NCBI RefSeq assembly: GCF_900107035.1
Contig: NZ_FNOJ01000007.1
Coordinates: 83,475 to 147,474 of the forward strand
Length of the DNA stretch: 64,000 bases
Source of the DNA: Alicyclobacillus hesperidum
GTDB lineage: Bacteria > Bacillota > Bacilli > Alicyclobacillales > Alicyclobacillaceae
Reading direction: 5' to 3'
Shown here: positions 47,510 to 56,900 of the stretch, piece after piece
Layout of the letters: each line of letters opens with the position of its first letter
How positions within the stretch are numbered: the stretch's first letter is position 1
Program-made: the position numbers and the translations under genes
Notes under the pieces: generated by a model
Seen by the model: the letters and a program-made list of their open reading frames with translations, nothing else
Told to the model about the DNA's origin: nothing
Databases searched by the model: none

Positions 47510-47893
47510 TTGCCATATTTGGCCGTCGCCGCCGGAGGATTTGTCGGTGCCATATTGCGTTACGTGATCAGCGAGTGGGTCGGAACGGCTCACGGCTTCA
47601 ACGTCGCCACACTCCTCATCAACTGGGCGGGTTGCTTGGTGCTCGGATGGTTGAACACGATGACCAGTGAACGACTGCCTATTCATCCACACATTCGGCT
47701 GGGCATCGGCACGGGCCTCATCGGCGCGTTCACGACGTTTTCCACGTTTACGGTCGACGCATGGAAACTTTATCAGGTCGGACAGGTTGACCTTGCTCTT
47801 CTCTACATATTGCTGTCTGTTGGTGGCGGTTTACTCTTCAGCTATGCTGGATTTCGAATCGCGGACGGCATGTTTCGCGCCGGCGCTCGCTAG
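47510..47893 (+). CDS. crcB: fluoride efflux transporter CrcB (Fluc), first subunit
   Basis: A 127-residue four-helix channel that exports fluoride. GGFVGAILRYVI, NWAGCLVLGW and GLIGAFTTFSTF are the family motifs, including the Asn and the Phe-box residues that line the pore. The likely start is TTG 47510 behind AAGGTGAGG. It forms a two-gene unit with a second crcB; paired Fluc proteins often assemble as heterodimers. Confidence 0.93.
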   Translation: MPYLAVAAGGFVGAILRYVISEWVGTAHGFNVATLLINWAGCLVLGWLNTMTSERLPIHPHIRLGIGTGLIGAFTTFSTFTVDAWKLYQVGQVDLALLYILLSVGGGLLFSYAGFRIADGMFRAGAR

Positions 47894-47905
47894 GAGGATC
47901 ACGAC

Positions 47906-48295
47906 GTGACGTATATGACCATGTTATGGGTCGGAATCGGAGGCGTCGTGGGGGCACTGCTGCGCTACCAGGTCTCGCGTGCCATCAACGCTCGGACAAG
48001 CTCCCCATTCCCTTGGGCGACTCTCGCCATCAATCTGAGCGGATCGTGGCTCCTTGGCTGGCTGACGAGTCATCTGCACAAACTTGTTCCTACCTTGCAC
48101 AACGTCCCAATGCTGGTCTTGGGCGTGGGGCTATGCGGGGCTTATACGACATTCTCAACCTTTTCATACGAAGCGGTAAGCCTTTTTCGCGCTCGTCAAG
48201 AGATTTTGTCGCTCACGTATGTGGCGCTATCTTGCCTAGGTGGATTGGCATTGTCCGCCATGGGCTTATACGGTTTGCCACACAGCCATCCATAA
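47906..48295 (+). CDS. crcB: fluoride efflux transporter CrcB (Fluc), second subunit
   Basis: A 129-residue paralogue of the preceding protein with GGVVGALLRYQVS, NLSGSWLLGW and GLCGAYTTFSTFSYE. The GTG start is preceded by AGGAGG, 12 bases after the first gene. A strong terminator follows. No fluoride riboswitch is seen upstream of the pair. Confidence 0.93.
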   Translation: MTYMTMLWVGIGGVVGALLRYQVSRAINARTSSPFPWATLAINLSGSWLLGWLTSHLHKLVPTLHNVPMLVLGVGLCGAYTTFSTFSYEAVSLFRARQEILSLTYVALSCLGGLALSAMGLYGLPHSHP

Positions 48296-48298
48296 ATC

Positions 48299-48325
48299 AA
48301 AAGGACGGCCATTTGCCGTCCTTTT
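48299..48325 (+). terminator. terminator of the crcB pair
   Basis: Eleven-base arms AAAAGGACGGC and GCCGTCCTTTT around a five-base loop; it can act on both strands because the flanking A and T runs are symmetrical. Confidence 0.9.
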
Positions 48326-48347
48326 GCATCTTCCTATCCCAATCGGC

Positions 48348-48536
48348 TTAAGCGCCGGTTCCATATTCCAATGCGTTGGACGGATGTTCAACCACGATCA
48401 ACGAACCGTCCTCGGCCACCTCGTAGACGCGGACTTCATCACCAGACACGTTGAACTCCGCGAAGCAGCTCCAGCAATAGTACTGATTTGCACCAATTTT
48501 ACCGATATCCCGGCTTGTGCAACTCGGACACCGCAT
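48348..48536 (-). CDS. small zinc-ribbon protein
   Basis: A 62-residue protein with two CxxC pairs: CPSC at residues 3-6 and CWSC about 17 residues later, a rubredoxin-like zinc ribbon, followed by an acidic beta-rich tail ending EYGTGA. The function is unknown. ATG 48536 lies eight bases after AAGGGGGG; a longer in-frame reading has no ribosome-binding site. Confidence 0.8.
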   Translation of the reverse strand: MRCPSCTSRDIGKIGANQYYCWSCFAEFNVSGDEVRVYEVAEDGSLIVVEHPSNALEYGTGA

Positions 48537-48667
48537 TCCTAGGTCCCCCCTTCTCGCAAATGGAAGGCGCACCTCGGCTACGCCATCGTTCCCGTTGGAT
48601 ATAATTTCGCAATTGATCAATAGCTTTCCCAGGATGGATAATTGCAAAACCAAATTTCAGCTTGCGA

Positions 48668-48696
48668 AATATATACCGAACGAGATTCCTGGTCAA
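48668..48696 (-). promoter_or_regulatory. sigma-A promoter upstream of the zinc-ribbon gene
   Basis: TTGACC (48696-48691) and TATATT (48673-48668) with a 17-base spacer on the minus strand. If it is used for the zinc-ribbon gene the leader would be about 125 bases long, with no gene I recognise in it. Confidence 0.5.
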
Positions 48697-48765
48697 TGGT
48701 ACGCCTATGGTGGAACGTTTGCAATGCAGAAACTGGTTAACAGAGCCGAAGTGGCTTACGAAATG

Positions 48766-49908
48766 TCACGAAACTGTGAAACGTGAACGAATCAATTGGA
48801 CACATTCCTTTACGACACGAGCGGCCTGTTTCATTTCGTCAATGGTATTTTGCCAACTAAAACTAAACCGCACCGCCTCGCGCACATGTCCCAGTCCACA
48901 GGCCTGGATGACGTGACTTGGCTCCAGACTTCCCGCTGTGCAGGCCGATCCGGCAGATGCCATCACACCCTCGAGATCCAGGCGCATCAGCAAGACATCG
49001 TTGCGGACGCCGTCGAAGGCGACATTCAAAATCGATGGCGCAGCGTCCGGCGGACTCAACCGATGCACGCCAGGCACATCGGCCAGAGATGCCCAGAATA
49101 CATCCCGTAGAGACACGAGGTGCGCGACGTGATCGTCAAAATGACGAGCCAAAACATCGATAGCTGCCGCAAAACCAATCGCACCGGCGACGTTCTCCGT
49201 CCCGCCACGCCGCTTCTGCTCTTGGTTCCCCCCATACAAAAGCGGCTGCCACGGCGTATGTTTGCGCACATACAATAAGCCAATACCCTTTGGGCCATGA
49301 ATTTTGTGCGCCGAAAACGTCGCCATGTCGATATCTGTTTGCACGAGCCCAATCCGTTGTACAGGTAACGCTTGGACCATATCGCTGTGCACGATGATCT
49401 GTGGATCATGCCGCTTGACTAGGCGAGCCATCTCTTCAATAGGCTCAATGGTCCCAAGCTCGTTGTTGATGGCCATGACGCTTACCAAGGCGGTATCGGG
49501 GCGCAGACAACGAACGACGTTCGCGGGATCGACCAAGCCGTATCGATCCACCGGAACCAGCGTCACCTCCGCGCCAAGGGATTCCAGAAAGGACAACGTA
49601 TGCAGTACAGCGTGATGTTCGATCGCGCTGGCAACGATGTGCTTGCGGCTTTGCTGTCGCCCCAAATAAGCGCCGACAAGCGCGGCGTTATCCGCTTCTG
49701 TACCGCCACTCGTAAAAATCAGATCGCGAGGATCGCAATCCAGCCATGAAGCAATGGTGCGTCGCGCCCGCTCGACGGCTTGCCGAGCTTGTCTGCCCGC
49801 CGTATGGGTACTGGATGGGTTGCCGTAAATCGAGGTGAGAAACGGCTCCATCGCCTTCTGAACGGCTTCTGCAAGCGGAGTCGTCGCTGCATTGTCGAGA
49901 TAAATCAC
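48766..49908 (-). CDS. cysteine desulfurase (NifS/IscS family)
   Basis: A 380-residue PLP enzyme that takes sulfur from cysteine for tRNA thiolation or Fe-S clusters. YLDNAATTPL at the start, ATFSAHKIHGPKG with the PLP lysine K202, and the catalytic cysteine in GSACTAGSLEPSHV. The GTG start follows GGAGGAG. B. subtilis has yrvO here, next to trmU (mnmA); trmU is not present in this window. Confidence 0.95.
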   Translation of the reverse strand: MIYLDNAATTPLAEAVQKAMEPFLTSIYGNPSSTHTAGRQARQAVERARRTIASWLDCDPRDLIFTSGGTEADNAALVGAYLGRQQSRKHIVASAIEHHAVLHTLSFLESLGAEVTLVPVDRYGLVDPANVVRCLRPDTALVSVMAINNELGTIEPIEEMARLVKRHDPQIIVHSDMVQALPVQRIGLVQTDIDMATFSAHKIHGPKGIGLLYVRKHTPWQPLLYGGNQEQKRRGGTENVAGAIGFAAAIDVLARHFDDHVAHLVSLRDVFWASLADVPGVHRLSPPDAAPSILNVAFDGVRNDVLLMRLDLEGVMASAGSACTAGSLEPSHVIQACGLGHVREAVRFSFSWQNTIDEMKQAARVVKECVQLIRSRFTVS

Positions 49909-49938
49909 GCGCTCTCCTCCTTGCCAGACAGAAACAAA

Positions 49939-50349
49939 TCAGATGTAAAACATGTATCCGTGCTCTGACTGCCCGCGCATATCGACCAAATCTTGCAGCG
50001 TTAAGGAACTCAACACGTCGTGGATGGCTTCCCGTAGACGCGTCCAGAGCACATCGAGTCCATCGTCGATATCTTCGTCGACGATGGTAATCGGACCCTC
50101 TAGGGCAAAGATAATATCTTTAACAACGATGTCGCGCGGATTGCGGGCGAGCACGTAGCCGCCGTAAGCGCCGCGGATACTGCGGACAAAGCCCCCATTG
50201 CGCAATGGGGCAATGAGTTGTTCCAAGTAATGTTCAGATAAGTTCTGTCGTTCAGCAACCGACTTTAGCGAAATGGGCGCATCGGTCGCCTGCTTGGCGA
50301 GATCGACCAGCAGCATGAGGCCGTAGCGCCCCTTCGTCGATATCTTCAC
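49939..50349 (-). CDS. Rrf2 family transcriptional regulator (CymR-like)
   Basis: A 136-residue winged-helix regulator. STKGRYGLMLLVDLA, LSEHYLEQLIAPLRNGGFVRSIRGAYGGY are typical of the Rrf2 family. The three cysteines that bind Fe-S in IscR are absent, so it is more like CymR, the repressor of cysteine metabolism that works with CysK. GTG 50349 overlaps the rarA stop (GTGA). It lies directly upstream of the desulfurase gene. Confidence 0.9.
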   Translation of the reverse strand: MKISTKGRYGLMLLVDLAKQATDAPISLKSVAERQNLSEHYLEQLIAPLRNGGFVRSIRGAYGGYVLARNPRDIVVKDIIFALEGPITIVDEDIDDGLDVLWTRLREAIHDVLSSLTLQDLVDMRGQSEHGYMFYI

Positions 50350-51626
50350 GATTGGCCGTCCCCCTCTCGATAATACGTGCGTGGTTCGACGCCAACGGGC
50401 CAATAATCTTGCTTCACGTGATGGCCGGGATAGTCATGTGGATAGAGATAACCCACTCCATGCCCCAACTTCTGCGCCCCACTATAGCCCGTTCCCCGCA
50501 AGTGTGGCGGCACGACGAGCGGCAAACCGTTTTTGACGTCGGCGAGAGCCTCATTGATGGCCTTGTACGCGGCATTCGACTTGGGTGCTGTCGCCAAGTA
50601 CGTCGTCACCTGCGACAAGATGATGCGCGCCTCGGGCATGCCGATGGCCATGGCAGCCTGCCAGCCACTTACCGCCAGCGTCAACGCATATGGATCGGCA
50701 TTGCCGATATCCTCCGCGGCCAAAATCATCAGCCGCCGGGCAATGAATGCCGGATCCTCCCCACCGGTCAACATTTTTGCAAGCCACAAGACAGCGGCAT
50801 CCGGATCGGACCCGCGAACCGACTTAATGAACGCTGAAATCGTATCGTAATGTTCGTCGCCCGATTTATCGTAGCGCACACCGCCAGCCGACTGCAGGGC
50901 AGCCTCGACCTCTTCGACACCGATCTGCGTCTGTCCATCTTCGCCAATCGACGCCGCGAACGCCGCCAGTTCGAGTAAATTCAGGGCCCGGCGCGCATCG
51001 CCGCCCGCCTGCAGGCAGATTGCACGGCGCGCGTCAGAACTTAGTTGCACATGCATGCGCCCGAGGCCACGTTCGCCGTCACTACAAGCCCGGTCAAGTA
51101 AAACACCAATCTCGTTTGCCGTCAGCGGTTCCAAATGAAACACGTGCGATCGCGAAACCAAAGCAGAGTTGACTTCAAAGTATGGGTTTTCCGTCGTCGC
51201 CCCAACCAAAATCAACAAACCAGCTTCGACGTGTGGCAACAATGCGTCTTGCTGGCTCTTATTGAATCGATGAATTTCGTCGAGAAACAACACCGTGCGT
51301 CGAGCGTATAGTTCTTGTTGCTCCTTTGCCGCATCCACCGCTTTCCGAATGTCCGCAACACCTGCCGTCACGGCATTCAACTGCACAAAGCTGGCCTTCG
51401 TCTGGTGGGCAATGACCTGTGCCAATGTCGTCTTGCCTGTCCCTGGCGGGCCAAACAAGATGATGGATTGCATCCTATCCTGCTCAATCATCCTGCGCAA
51501 TAACCCCCGCGCCCCTACGATGTGCGCGTGGCCGACCACTTCATCCAGCGAAGTTGGCCGCATGCGGTAGGCAAGCGGTGCGGCATCGGCGCGATCGCGC
51601 TCGGACGCCATCGCGAACAGATCCAT
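50346..51626 (-). CDS. rarA: replication-associated recombination protein A (RarA/MgsA)
   Basis: A 426-residue AAA+ ATPase related to clamp-loader subunits, acting at stalled forks. Walker [13 protein letters not shown] and Walker [16 protein letters not shown] are present, with the C-terminal tetramerisation domain containing [15 protein letters not shown] eight bases upstream supports ATG 51626. It is upstream of the Rrf2 and desulfurase genes. Confidence 0.95.
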   Translation of the reverse strand: MDLFAMASERDRADAAPLAYRMRPTSLDEVVGHAHIVGARGLLRRMIEQDRMQSIILFGPPGTGKTTLAQVIAHQTKASFVQLNAVTAGVADIRKAVDAAKEQQELYARRTVLFLDEIHRFNKSQQDALLPHVEAGLLILVGATTENPYFEVNSALVSRSHVFHLEPLTANEIGVLLDRACSDGERGLGRMHVQLSSDARRAICLQAGGDARRALNLLELAAFAASIGEDGQTQIGVEEVEAALQSAGGVRYDKSGDEHYDTISAFIKSVRGSDPDAAVLWLAKMLTGGEDPAFIARRLMILAAEDIGNADPYALTLAVSGWQAAMAIGMPEARIILSQVTTYLATAPKSNAAYKAINEALADVKNGLPLVVPPHLRGTGYSGAQKLGHGVGYLYPHDYPGHHVKQDYWPVGVEPRTYYREGDGQS

Positions 51627-51687
51627 TGCATCGCCTCTTTCCTGGCGTAACCAAATAAATTCCTAGTCATCCACTCGACTTTATACG

Positions 51688-51716
51688 ATTATACAACGCA
51701 ATCGCGCTTCCGTAAA
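51688..51716 (-). promoter_or_regulatory. sigma-A promoter of rarA-cymR-desulfurase
   Basis: TTTACG (51716-51711) and a perfect TATAAT (51693-51688) with a 17-base spacer on the minus strand. Confidence 0.65.
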
Positions 51717-51754
51717 AACAGAAGGAGCAGAGCCCATTCGCCCTGCCCTCCTCG
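51714..51754 (-). terminator. terminator of hisS-aspS
   Basis: An imperfect GC-rich hairpin after the aspS stop (arms within 51753-51721), followed on the minus strand by TTCTGTTTTT. It separates aspS from rarA. Confidence 0.75.
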
Positions 51755-51759
51755 TCGTC

Positions 51760-53541
51760 TTACCCATGATGGCGGACACGTAAATGCAACACTTTCAGCT
51801 GTTCTTCAGACACTTCGCCCGGTGCCTCCATCATCAGGTCCGTGCCGCTCGCCGTCTTCGGAAATGCAATGACATCGCGCAACGACTTGGCTCCCGCAAG
51901 CAGCATGATGATGCGATCCAAGCCAAAGGCAATACCACCGTGCGGAGGCGTGCCATATTCAAATGCGTTCAACAGGAAGCCAAACTTGTCGTACGCTTCC
52001 TCCTTCGTGAACCCAAGCGCCGCGAACATCTGCTCTTGGATCTCCCGGCGATAAATACGCATCGATCCGCCGCCGATCTCAAAGCCGTTGAGGACCATAT
52101 CGTACGCCTGCGCCCTCACCTTGCCGGGGTCTGTGCCTAACAGCGGAATATCTTCCTCGCGCGGCATCGTGAAAGGATGATGTTCAGCGACCCAGCGCTT
52201 CTCCTCTTCGTCGTACGACAGAAGAGGGAAATCGGTGATCCATAAAAACTTGTACGCGTTTGGATCGGCAAGCCCGAGCGTCTGGCCAAGATGGCTACGC
52301 AGTGCCCCAAGCGCTGGTAGTACTTGCTTGCGCGATCCGGCGCCAATCAGGATCAGATCGCCCGGCTTCGCCTTTGCACAATCGGCGATGGCCCGGAACT
52401 GCTCGTCCGAGAAAAACTTGCTGATGGACGAGCGAAAACTGCCATCTTCGAGAACAGCGATGTAGGCAAGACCACCGAGTCCGTAACCCTTCACAAAGTC
52501 GACGAGATCGTCTGTTTGCTTGCGGCTGTACCCCGCACAGCCAGGCGCGACCAAGGCCTTAAGAACCCCACCCTTTGCCAAAACGTCAGCAAACACGCGG
52601 AAATCAGTGCCCGCAAGCACGTCGGCGAGATCGACAAAGGCCATGTCGAAACGCAAATCCGGCTTATCGGACCCGTATTTGTCCATCGCCTCGGCATACG
52701 GAAGACGCTGAAATGGCCGCGGCACTTCCACGCCAGCGACATCGCGCAAGACGTTGGCAACCATCTCCTCCATCATGTCTTGCAAAGCCGCCTGTGGCAA
52801 GAACGACGTTTCAATATCGAGCTGGGTGAACTCGGGTTGCCGATCCGCCCGCAAATCTTCGTCGCGGAAACAACGCGCAATTTGGTAGTACCGCTCAAAC
52901 CCAGACACCATCAGCAATTGCTTAAAGATCTGTGGCGATTGTGGCAAAGCGTAGAACTCACCTGGTTGCAGGCGACTCGGTACCAGATAATCACGAGCGC
53001 CTTCAGGCGTACTTTTCGTTAAAATTGGGGTCTCGATTTCCAAAAAGCCGTGATCGTCCAAGTATTGGCGGAACGCACGAATGATGCGGTGACGCATCAT
53101 CAGAATGCTCTGCATCTCGGGGCGCCGCAAGTCCAAGTAACGGTGGCGCAGACGCACCGCTTCGTCGACCTCGACGCCATCCTGGATATAAAATGGCGGG
53201 TTTTTCGCCGTGTTTTCGATCACGATGTCGCGCACCACGACTTCGATTTCACCGGTTGCAATCTTCGGATTGATGGTCTCTGCATCCCGCTTTTCCAGCG
53301 TGCCCTCGATGGCAATCACGAACTCGTTACGCAATTTATCTGCCGCTTCCATCGCATGCTCCGGCGTGCCCCGGCCGCGATCGAACACAAGCTGAACGAT
53401 ACCCGAGCGATCGCGCAGGTCGACAAACACCACACTCCCAAAATCGCGCCGACGCTGTACCCAACCGGCCAGCACGACAGATGTCCCTGGCAGCGCCGAC
53501 AGAGTGTCTGCCACCCAATGACTGCGTGTTAAACGATGCAT
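51760..53541 (-). CDS. aspS: aspartyl-tRNA synthetase
   Basis: A class IIb synthetase of about 593 residues with the OB-fold anticodon-binding domain (GWVQRRRDFGSVVFVDLRDRSG), the GAD insert and the catalytic domain with the class II motifs (FRDEDLRADRQPEFTQLD; GIAFGLDRI). I chose ATG 53541 because GGAG lies nine bases upstream; GTG codons back to 53565 overlap hisS. It follows hisS and shares its T-box. Confidence 0.97.
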   Translation of the reverse strand: MHRLTRSHWVADTLSALPGTSVVLAGWVQRRRDFGSVVFVDLRDRSGIVQLVFDRGRGTPEHAMEAADKLRNEFVIAIEGTLEKRDAETINPKIATGEIEVVVRDIVIENTAKNPPFYIQDGVEVDEAVRLRHRYLDLRRPEMQSILMMRHRIIRAFRQYLDDHGFLEIETPILTKSTPEGARDYLVPSRLQPGEFYALPQSPQIFKQLLMVSGFERYYQIARCFRDEDLRADRQPEFTQLDIETSFLPQAALQDMMEEMVANVLRDVAGVEVPRPFQRLPYAEAMDKYGSDKPDLRFDMAFVDLADVLAGTDFRVFADVLAKGGVLKALVAPGCAGYSRKQTDDLVDFVKGYGLGGLAYIAVLEDGSFRSSISKFFSDEQFRAIADCAKAKPGDLILIGAGSRKQVLPALGALRSHLGQTLGLADPNAYKFLWITDFPLLSYDEEEKRWVAEHHPFTMPREEDIPLLGTDPGKVRAQAYDMVLNGFEIGGGSMRIYRREIQEQMFAALGFTKEEAYDKFGFLLNAFEYGTPPHGGIAFGLDRIIMLLAGAKSLRDVIAFPKTASGTDLMMEAPGEVSEEQLKVLHLRVRHHG

Positions 53542-53558
53542 CACCTGTTGCTCCACAA

Positions 53559-54824
53559 TCACCACTCACTTCCCCCTCGTTCAATGGCATCCGCCAGTTC
53601 GGCAAACGGAATTTCGCGCTGTACACCTGTGGCGAGCTGCTTGACCGTCGCCTTTCCAGAGGCCAACTCGCTTTCCCCTATCATGATGACAAATCGCGCT
53701 TGTAGCCGATCCGCCAACTTCAACTGCGACTTTAGGCTACGCCCTTGATAGTCTCTGTCCGCACGCAGCCCCAAGCGGCGCAATGACTTAAGCACGGCCA
53801 TCGCCGTATGTTCGGCACCTCGGTCGGCAACTGCCACAAACGCATCGAGCCCCACCGTGCGGCCGATTTGCACGTTTTGCGACGCCAACACGGCGATTGC
53901 GCGTTCAATCCCGCCGGCAAAGCCGATGCCAGGTGTCGATGGCCCACCTAATTCCTCGACCAGGCCGTTATAGCGCCCACCACCGGCGATGGTGGAAAAT
54001 CCCGGGGTCGTGATCTCCCACGCCGTGCGCGTATAGTAATCGAGTCCGCGAACGAGATTTTTAGCAATCTCGAACGGAACATCCATTGCCCGTAAATAGC
54101 CCTGTACCTGCTCAAAATGATCCTTGCACTCATCGCAAAGGACGTCGACGATGTATGGGACGTTCGCTTCCCGCAACACTGCCTGGCACGACTCGTTTTT
54201 GCAGTCAAACAAGCGCAGCGGATTCTTCTCCAATCGCACTTGGCAATCGCGGCACAATTCGTCGCGATGCGGCAATAGCCGTTCAATCATCTGCGCCCTG
54301 TGCACGGGTCGACACACGCTACAACCGACCGAGTTGAGTTCGACGGTCAGGTTTTGCAGACCAAGGCGCTCTAAAACGGCGAGGCTGAGCGCGATGACCT
54401 CGGCATCGACGGCAGGTAGTTCTGATCCCAACACTTCTGCGCCGTATTGATGAAACTGCCGAAGGCGCCCCTTTTGCGGTTTCTCATAGCGAAACATTGG
54501 ACCGATATAATACAATTTCGCCAATGCGCCGGTGCCGTACAGCTTGTTCTCGACAAACGCCCGCACAGCACCCGCCGTGCCCTCCGGCCGCAAGGTAACA
54601 CTGCGATTGCCGCGATCGAGAAACGTGTACATCTCTTTCGACACGATGTCTGTCGTCTCACCGACACCGCGCTCGAACAACTCTGTGTGTTCAAAGATAG
54701 GTGTGCGTATTTCGCCGTAGTTGGCCTTGTCCAGCACATCGCGCACCGTACTTTCAAGCGCCTGCCAAACTTCCACTTCGCCCGGCAGGAGATCGACCGT
54801 GCCGCGAGGACGTTGAATCTCCAT
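53559..54824 (-). CDS. hisS: histidyl-tRNA synthetase
   Basis: A 421-residue class II synthetase. IQRPRGTVDLLPGE at the start, FRYEKPQKGRLRQFHQYG (motif 2), the histidine-binding GLDYYTRTAWE and GGGRYNGL, and a C-terminal anticodon-binding domain. GGAGG precedes ATG 54824. Its last codons overlap possible aspS starts. Confidence 0.97.
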   Translation of the reverse strand: MEIQRPRGTVDLLPGEVEVWQALESTVRDVLDKANYGEIRTPIFEHTELFERGVGETTDIVSKEMYTFLDRGNRSVTLRPEGTAGAVRAFVENKLYGTGALAKLYYIGPMFRYEKPQKGRLRQFHQYGAEVLGSELPAVDAEVIALSLAVLERLGLQNLTVELNSVGCSVCRPVHRAQMIERLLPHRDELCRDCQVRLEKNPLRLFDCKNESCQAVLREANVPYIVDVLCDECKDHFEQVQGYLRAMDVPFEIAKNLVRGLDYYTRTAWEITTPGFSTIAGGGRYNGLVEELGGPSTPGIGFAGGIERAIAVLASQNVQIGRTVGLDAFVAVADRGAEHTAMAVLKSLRRLGLRADRDYQGRSLKSQLKLADRLQARFVIMIGESELASGKATVKQLATGVQREIPFAELADAIERGGSEW

Positions 54825-54880
54825 GTGTCATCCTCCTTTTCCATGCTACCGCTGATGTCGCGAGGATTGGCCGCGGGATC

Positions 54881-55148
54881 AAAAAACGCTCTTTCGTCGA
54901 TGCCGGTAGATACCGGCAGGGACGAAAGAGCGCTTCCGCGGTGCCACCCTGCTTGAACGAGACGTTCCACCTCAACGGCATAACGCGCCGACGACGCGCG
55001 GCCACCTATCAGCAGCTCGCGTTTTCAGAAGCCGTCTTTCCAAACGCAGGCTGGAGTCGCTTGCAGCCACGGCGTACTCTCTCTGAAACAGCCCAAACCG
55101 CCTGTACTCTGCTTCCTCATCAAATCGATATGTTGGTTACTATACTGA
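54881..55148 (-). promoter_or_regulatory. T-box riboswitch of hisS-aspS (apparent Asp specifier GAC)
   Basis: Minus-strand leader with GAGTAC and AGAGAG Stem I motifs, T-box AGGGTGGCACCGCGG at 54950-54936, and a terminator with 12-base arms (54932-54921 and 54898-54887) followed by six Ts. Aligning the lower Stem I helix (GGAAGC with GCTTCT) to the alaS leader places the specifier at 55036-55034, reading GAC (Asp). No His codon is found in the region. Confidence 0.92.
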
Positions 55149-55154
55149 GGTGAG

Positions 55155-55184
55155 ATTATACGGAATGGCGCATATGTGTGTCAA
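55155..55184 (-). promoter_or_regulatory. sigma-A promoter of hisS-aspS
   Basis: A perfect TTGACA (55184-55179) and TATAAT (55160-55155) with an 18-base spacer on the minus strand. The elements overlap the end of the small upstream gene. Confidence 0.85.
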
Positions 55185-55335
55185 GCACACCCTGAGCCGG
55201 AACCTTAAGCCCGCGCTGAACAGCCATACCTATGGCCGTTTCGGCGAGATAGAGCCGATGGTCATAACGAACGTCGCCCCCGGATGTCAAAACAGAAGAA
55301 AGCTCCTTTGCCGCCGTCGCAACAGGTCTACGCAA
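55156..55335 (-). CDS. small protein of unknown function upstream of hisS
   Basis: A 59-residue frame beginning with TTG seven bases after GAGGAGGG. The product opens RRPVATAAKELSSVLTSG, continues with VRYDHRLYLAETAIGMAVQ and ends DTHMRHSV. I do not recognise it. The ribosome-binding site and protein-like composition support coding; the TTG start and short length would hide it from routine calling. The hisS promoter lies in its last codons. Confidence 0.5.
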   Translation of the reverse strand: MRRPVATAAKELSSVLTSGGDVRYDHRLYLAETAIGMAVQRGLKVPAQGVLDTHMRHSV

Positions 55336-55460
55336 AACATTTCCCTCCTCTCCCCGTTTGTTTTACCGTTTCCACACATGGCACGGCTCATGCAATGGCA
55401 TCTGGAGTTGACCATCAGAGCTTGGCAGTGGAACAATAAAGGCTTAAGGAGTGGTGATAG

Positions 55461-56771
55461 ATGGTTCTCGATCGCACACAGTCCAAACTGTGGTTTGAAC
55501 GAGCACAAGCGGTTATTCTCGGTGGTGTCAACAGCCCATCGCGATCGTACAAATCCGTCGGTGGCGGTACGCCAACGGTCATGGTCCGCGGACAAGGGTC
55601 ACACATGTACGACGTCGATGGCAACGAATATATCGATTATCTTGCGGCATACGGCCCGTCGATTCTCGGACACGCGCATCCCGCCATCACGGAGGCGATT
55701 GCGCAAGCGGCGGTCGACGGAGTGCTCTACGGAACTCCGACGCCGTCCGAGGTGCTGTTCGCAGAAAAACTGCGGCAAGCTATTCCTGACTTGGAGCGCA
55801 TCCGTTTTGTCAATTCCGGAACCGAGGCCGTTATGACCACGATTCGCGTGGCACGCGCCTATACGGGGCGGCGCAAGGTTTTGAAGTTTGCCGGCTGTTA
55901 TCATGGCCACTCGGATGCTATGTTGGTTGCGGCCGGATCAGGCCCATCGTCCATCGGCGTCCCCGACAGTGCAGGGGTGACCGCGAACATCGCCAGTGAA
56001 GTGATTACCGTTCCGTTTAACGATCCCGATATCTTGGCAAAAGCGCTCGAAGTACACGGTACAGACGTGGCAGCAGTGCTCGTCGAACCTATTGTCGGCA
56101 ACTTCGGCATCGTTCCACCACGAGACGACCGTTATTTAGGGCAAGTCATCGATCTCGCACATCAACACGGTGCGCTCGTCATTTTCGATGAAGTCATTAC
56201 AGCATTTCGCTTCCATTACGGAAGCGCCGCGCAGATGTACGACGTGCATCCAGATTTGTACGCGCTCGGGAAGATCATTGGGGGTGGCCTGCCCATTGGC
56301 GCATATGGTGGGCGGAAGGACATCATGGAGCAGGTGGCGCCGCTTGGTCCTGCGTATCAGGCTGGAACCATGGCGGGAAATCCCCTGTCGATGCGCACCG
56401 GCATGGCATGTCTCGACGTGCTGCAGGAACCTGGCATCTATGACGACATGGCGCGGCGAGCACAAGTTTTGACCGAGGCAGCCCACGAAGCAGCTAAACG
56501 TCACGGTGTCTCGATCACCATCAATCGTATGGGCGGAGCGTTCACCATTTATTTCGGAAGTCATCCGGTGCGCAACTACGACGACGCCAACGCGACAGAC
56601 AGCGACCAATTTGCCCGCTTCTTTCACTTGTTGGCGGATCGCAACATTCTGATTGCACCGTCGAAGTACGAAGCGTGGTTTGTCTCGGCTGTACATACCG
56701 ATGAGGACATTGAACGTACCGTCGCAGTGTATGACGAGGTATTCAAAGAATTGGGGCAACACAGGCCATGA
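55461..56771 (+). CDS. hemL: glutamate-1-semialdehyde 2,1-aminomutase
   Basis: A 436-residue PLP enzyme that makes 5-aminolevulinate for heme. [15 protein letters not shown] at the start, [13 protein letters not shown] substrate region, FDEVITAFR, and the PLP lysine K271 in [23 protein letters not shown] precedes the ATG. No other hem genes are adjacent, so it is probably a stand-alone or second copy like gsaB of B. subtilis. Confidence 0.95.
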   Translation: MVLDRTQSKLWFERAQAVILGGVNSPSRSYKSVGGGTPTVMVRGQGSHMYDVDGNEYIDYLAAYGPSILGHAHPAITEAIAQAAVDGVLYGTPTPSEVLFAEKLRQAIPDLERIRFVNSGTEAVMTTIRVARAYTGRRKVLKFAGCYHGHSDAMLVAAGSGPSSIGVPDSAGVTANIASEVITVPFNDPDILAKALEVHGTDVAAVLVEPIVGNFGIVPPRDDRYLGQVIDLAHQHGALVIFDEVITAFRFHYGSAAQMYDVHPDLYALGKIIGGGLPIGAYGGRKDIMEQVAPLGPAYQAGTMAGNPLSMRTGMACLDVLQEPGIYDDMARRAQVLTEAAHEAAKRHGVSITINRMGGAFTIYFGSHPVRNYDDANATDSDQFARFFHLLADRNILIAPSKYEAWFVSAVHTDEDIERTVAVYDEVFKELGQHRP

Positions 56772-56779
56772 CGCAGAAC

Positions 56780-56811
56780 GCCGGGCGGCTCTGAGAAACG
56801 AGCCGTCCGGC
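56780..56811 (+). other. hairpin after hemL
   Basis: Twelve-base arms (56780-56791 and 56800-56811, one G-T pair) with an eight-base loop lie just after the hemL stop. No T run follows on either strand, so it is a weak terminator candidate. Confidence 0.5.
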
Positions 56812-56900
56812 TCACATGGTGCGTCGAAGAGAGCCACACGCAGTTTGAACGCGTTTTACCATCCATCGTCCCATCTTATCCTGATTGCGATCAGTCTGGG

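Noticed and set aside
47344..47510. Fluoride riboswitch upstream of crcB
   Set aside because: The conserved GGNGATGG...CTGATGA-type pattern is not present.
48499..48696. 65-residue minus-strand frame upstream of the zinc-ribbon gene
   Set aside because: It overlaps the zinc-ribbon gene in another frame, has no ribosome-binding site and looks like leader sequence.
56780..56811. Calling the hemL hairpin a Rho-independent terminator
   Set aside because: The stem is strong but no T run follows on either strand, so it is listed only as a hairpin.
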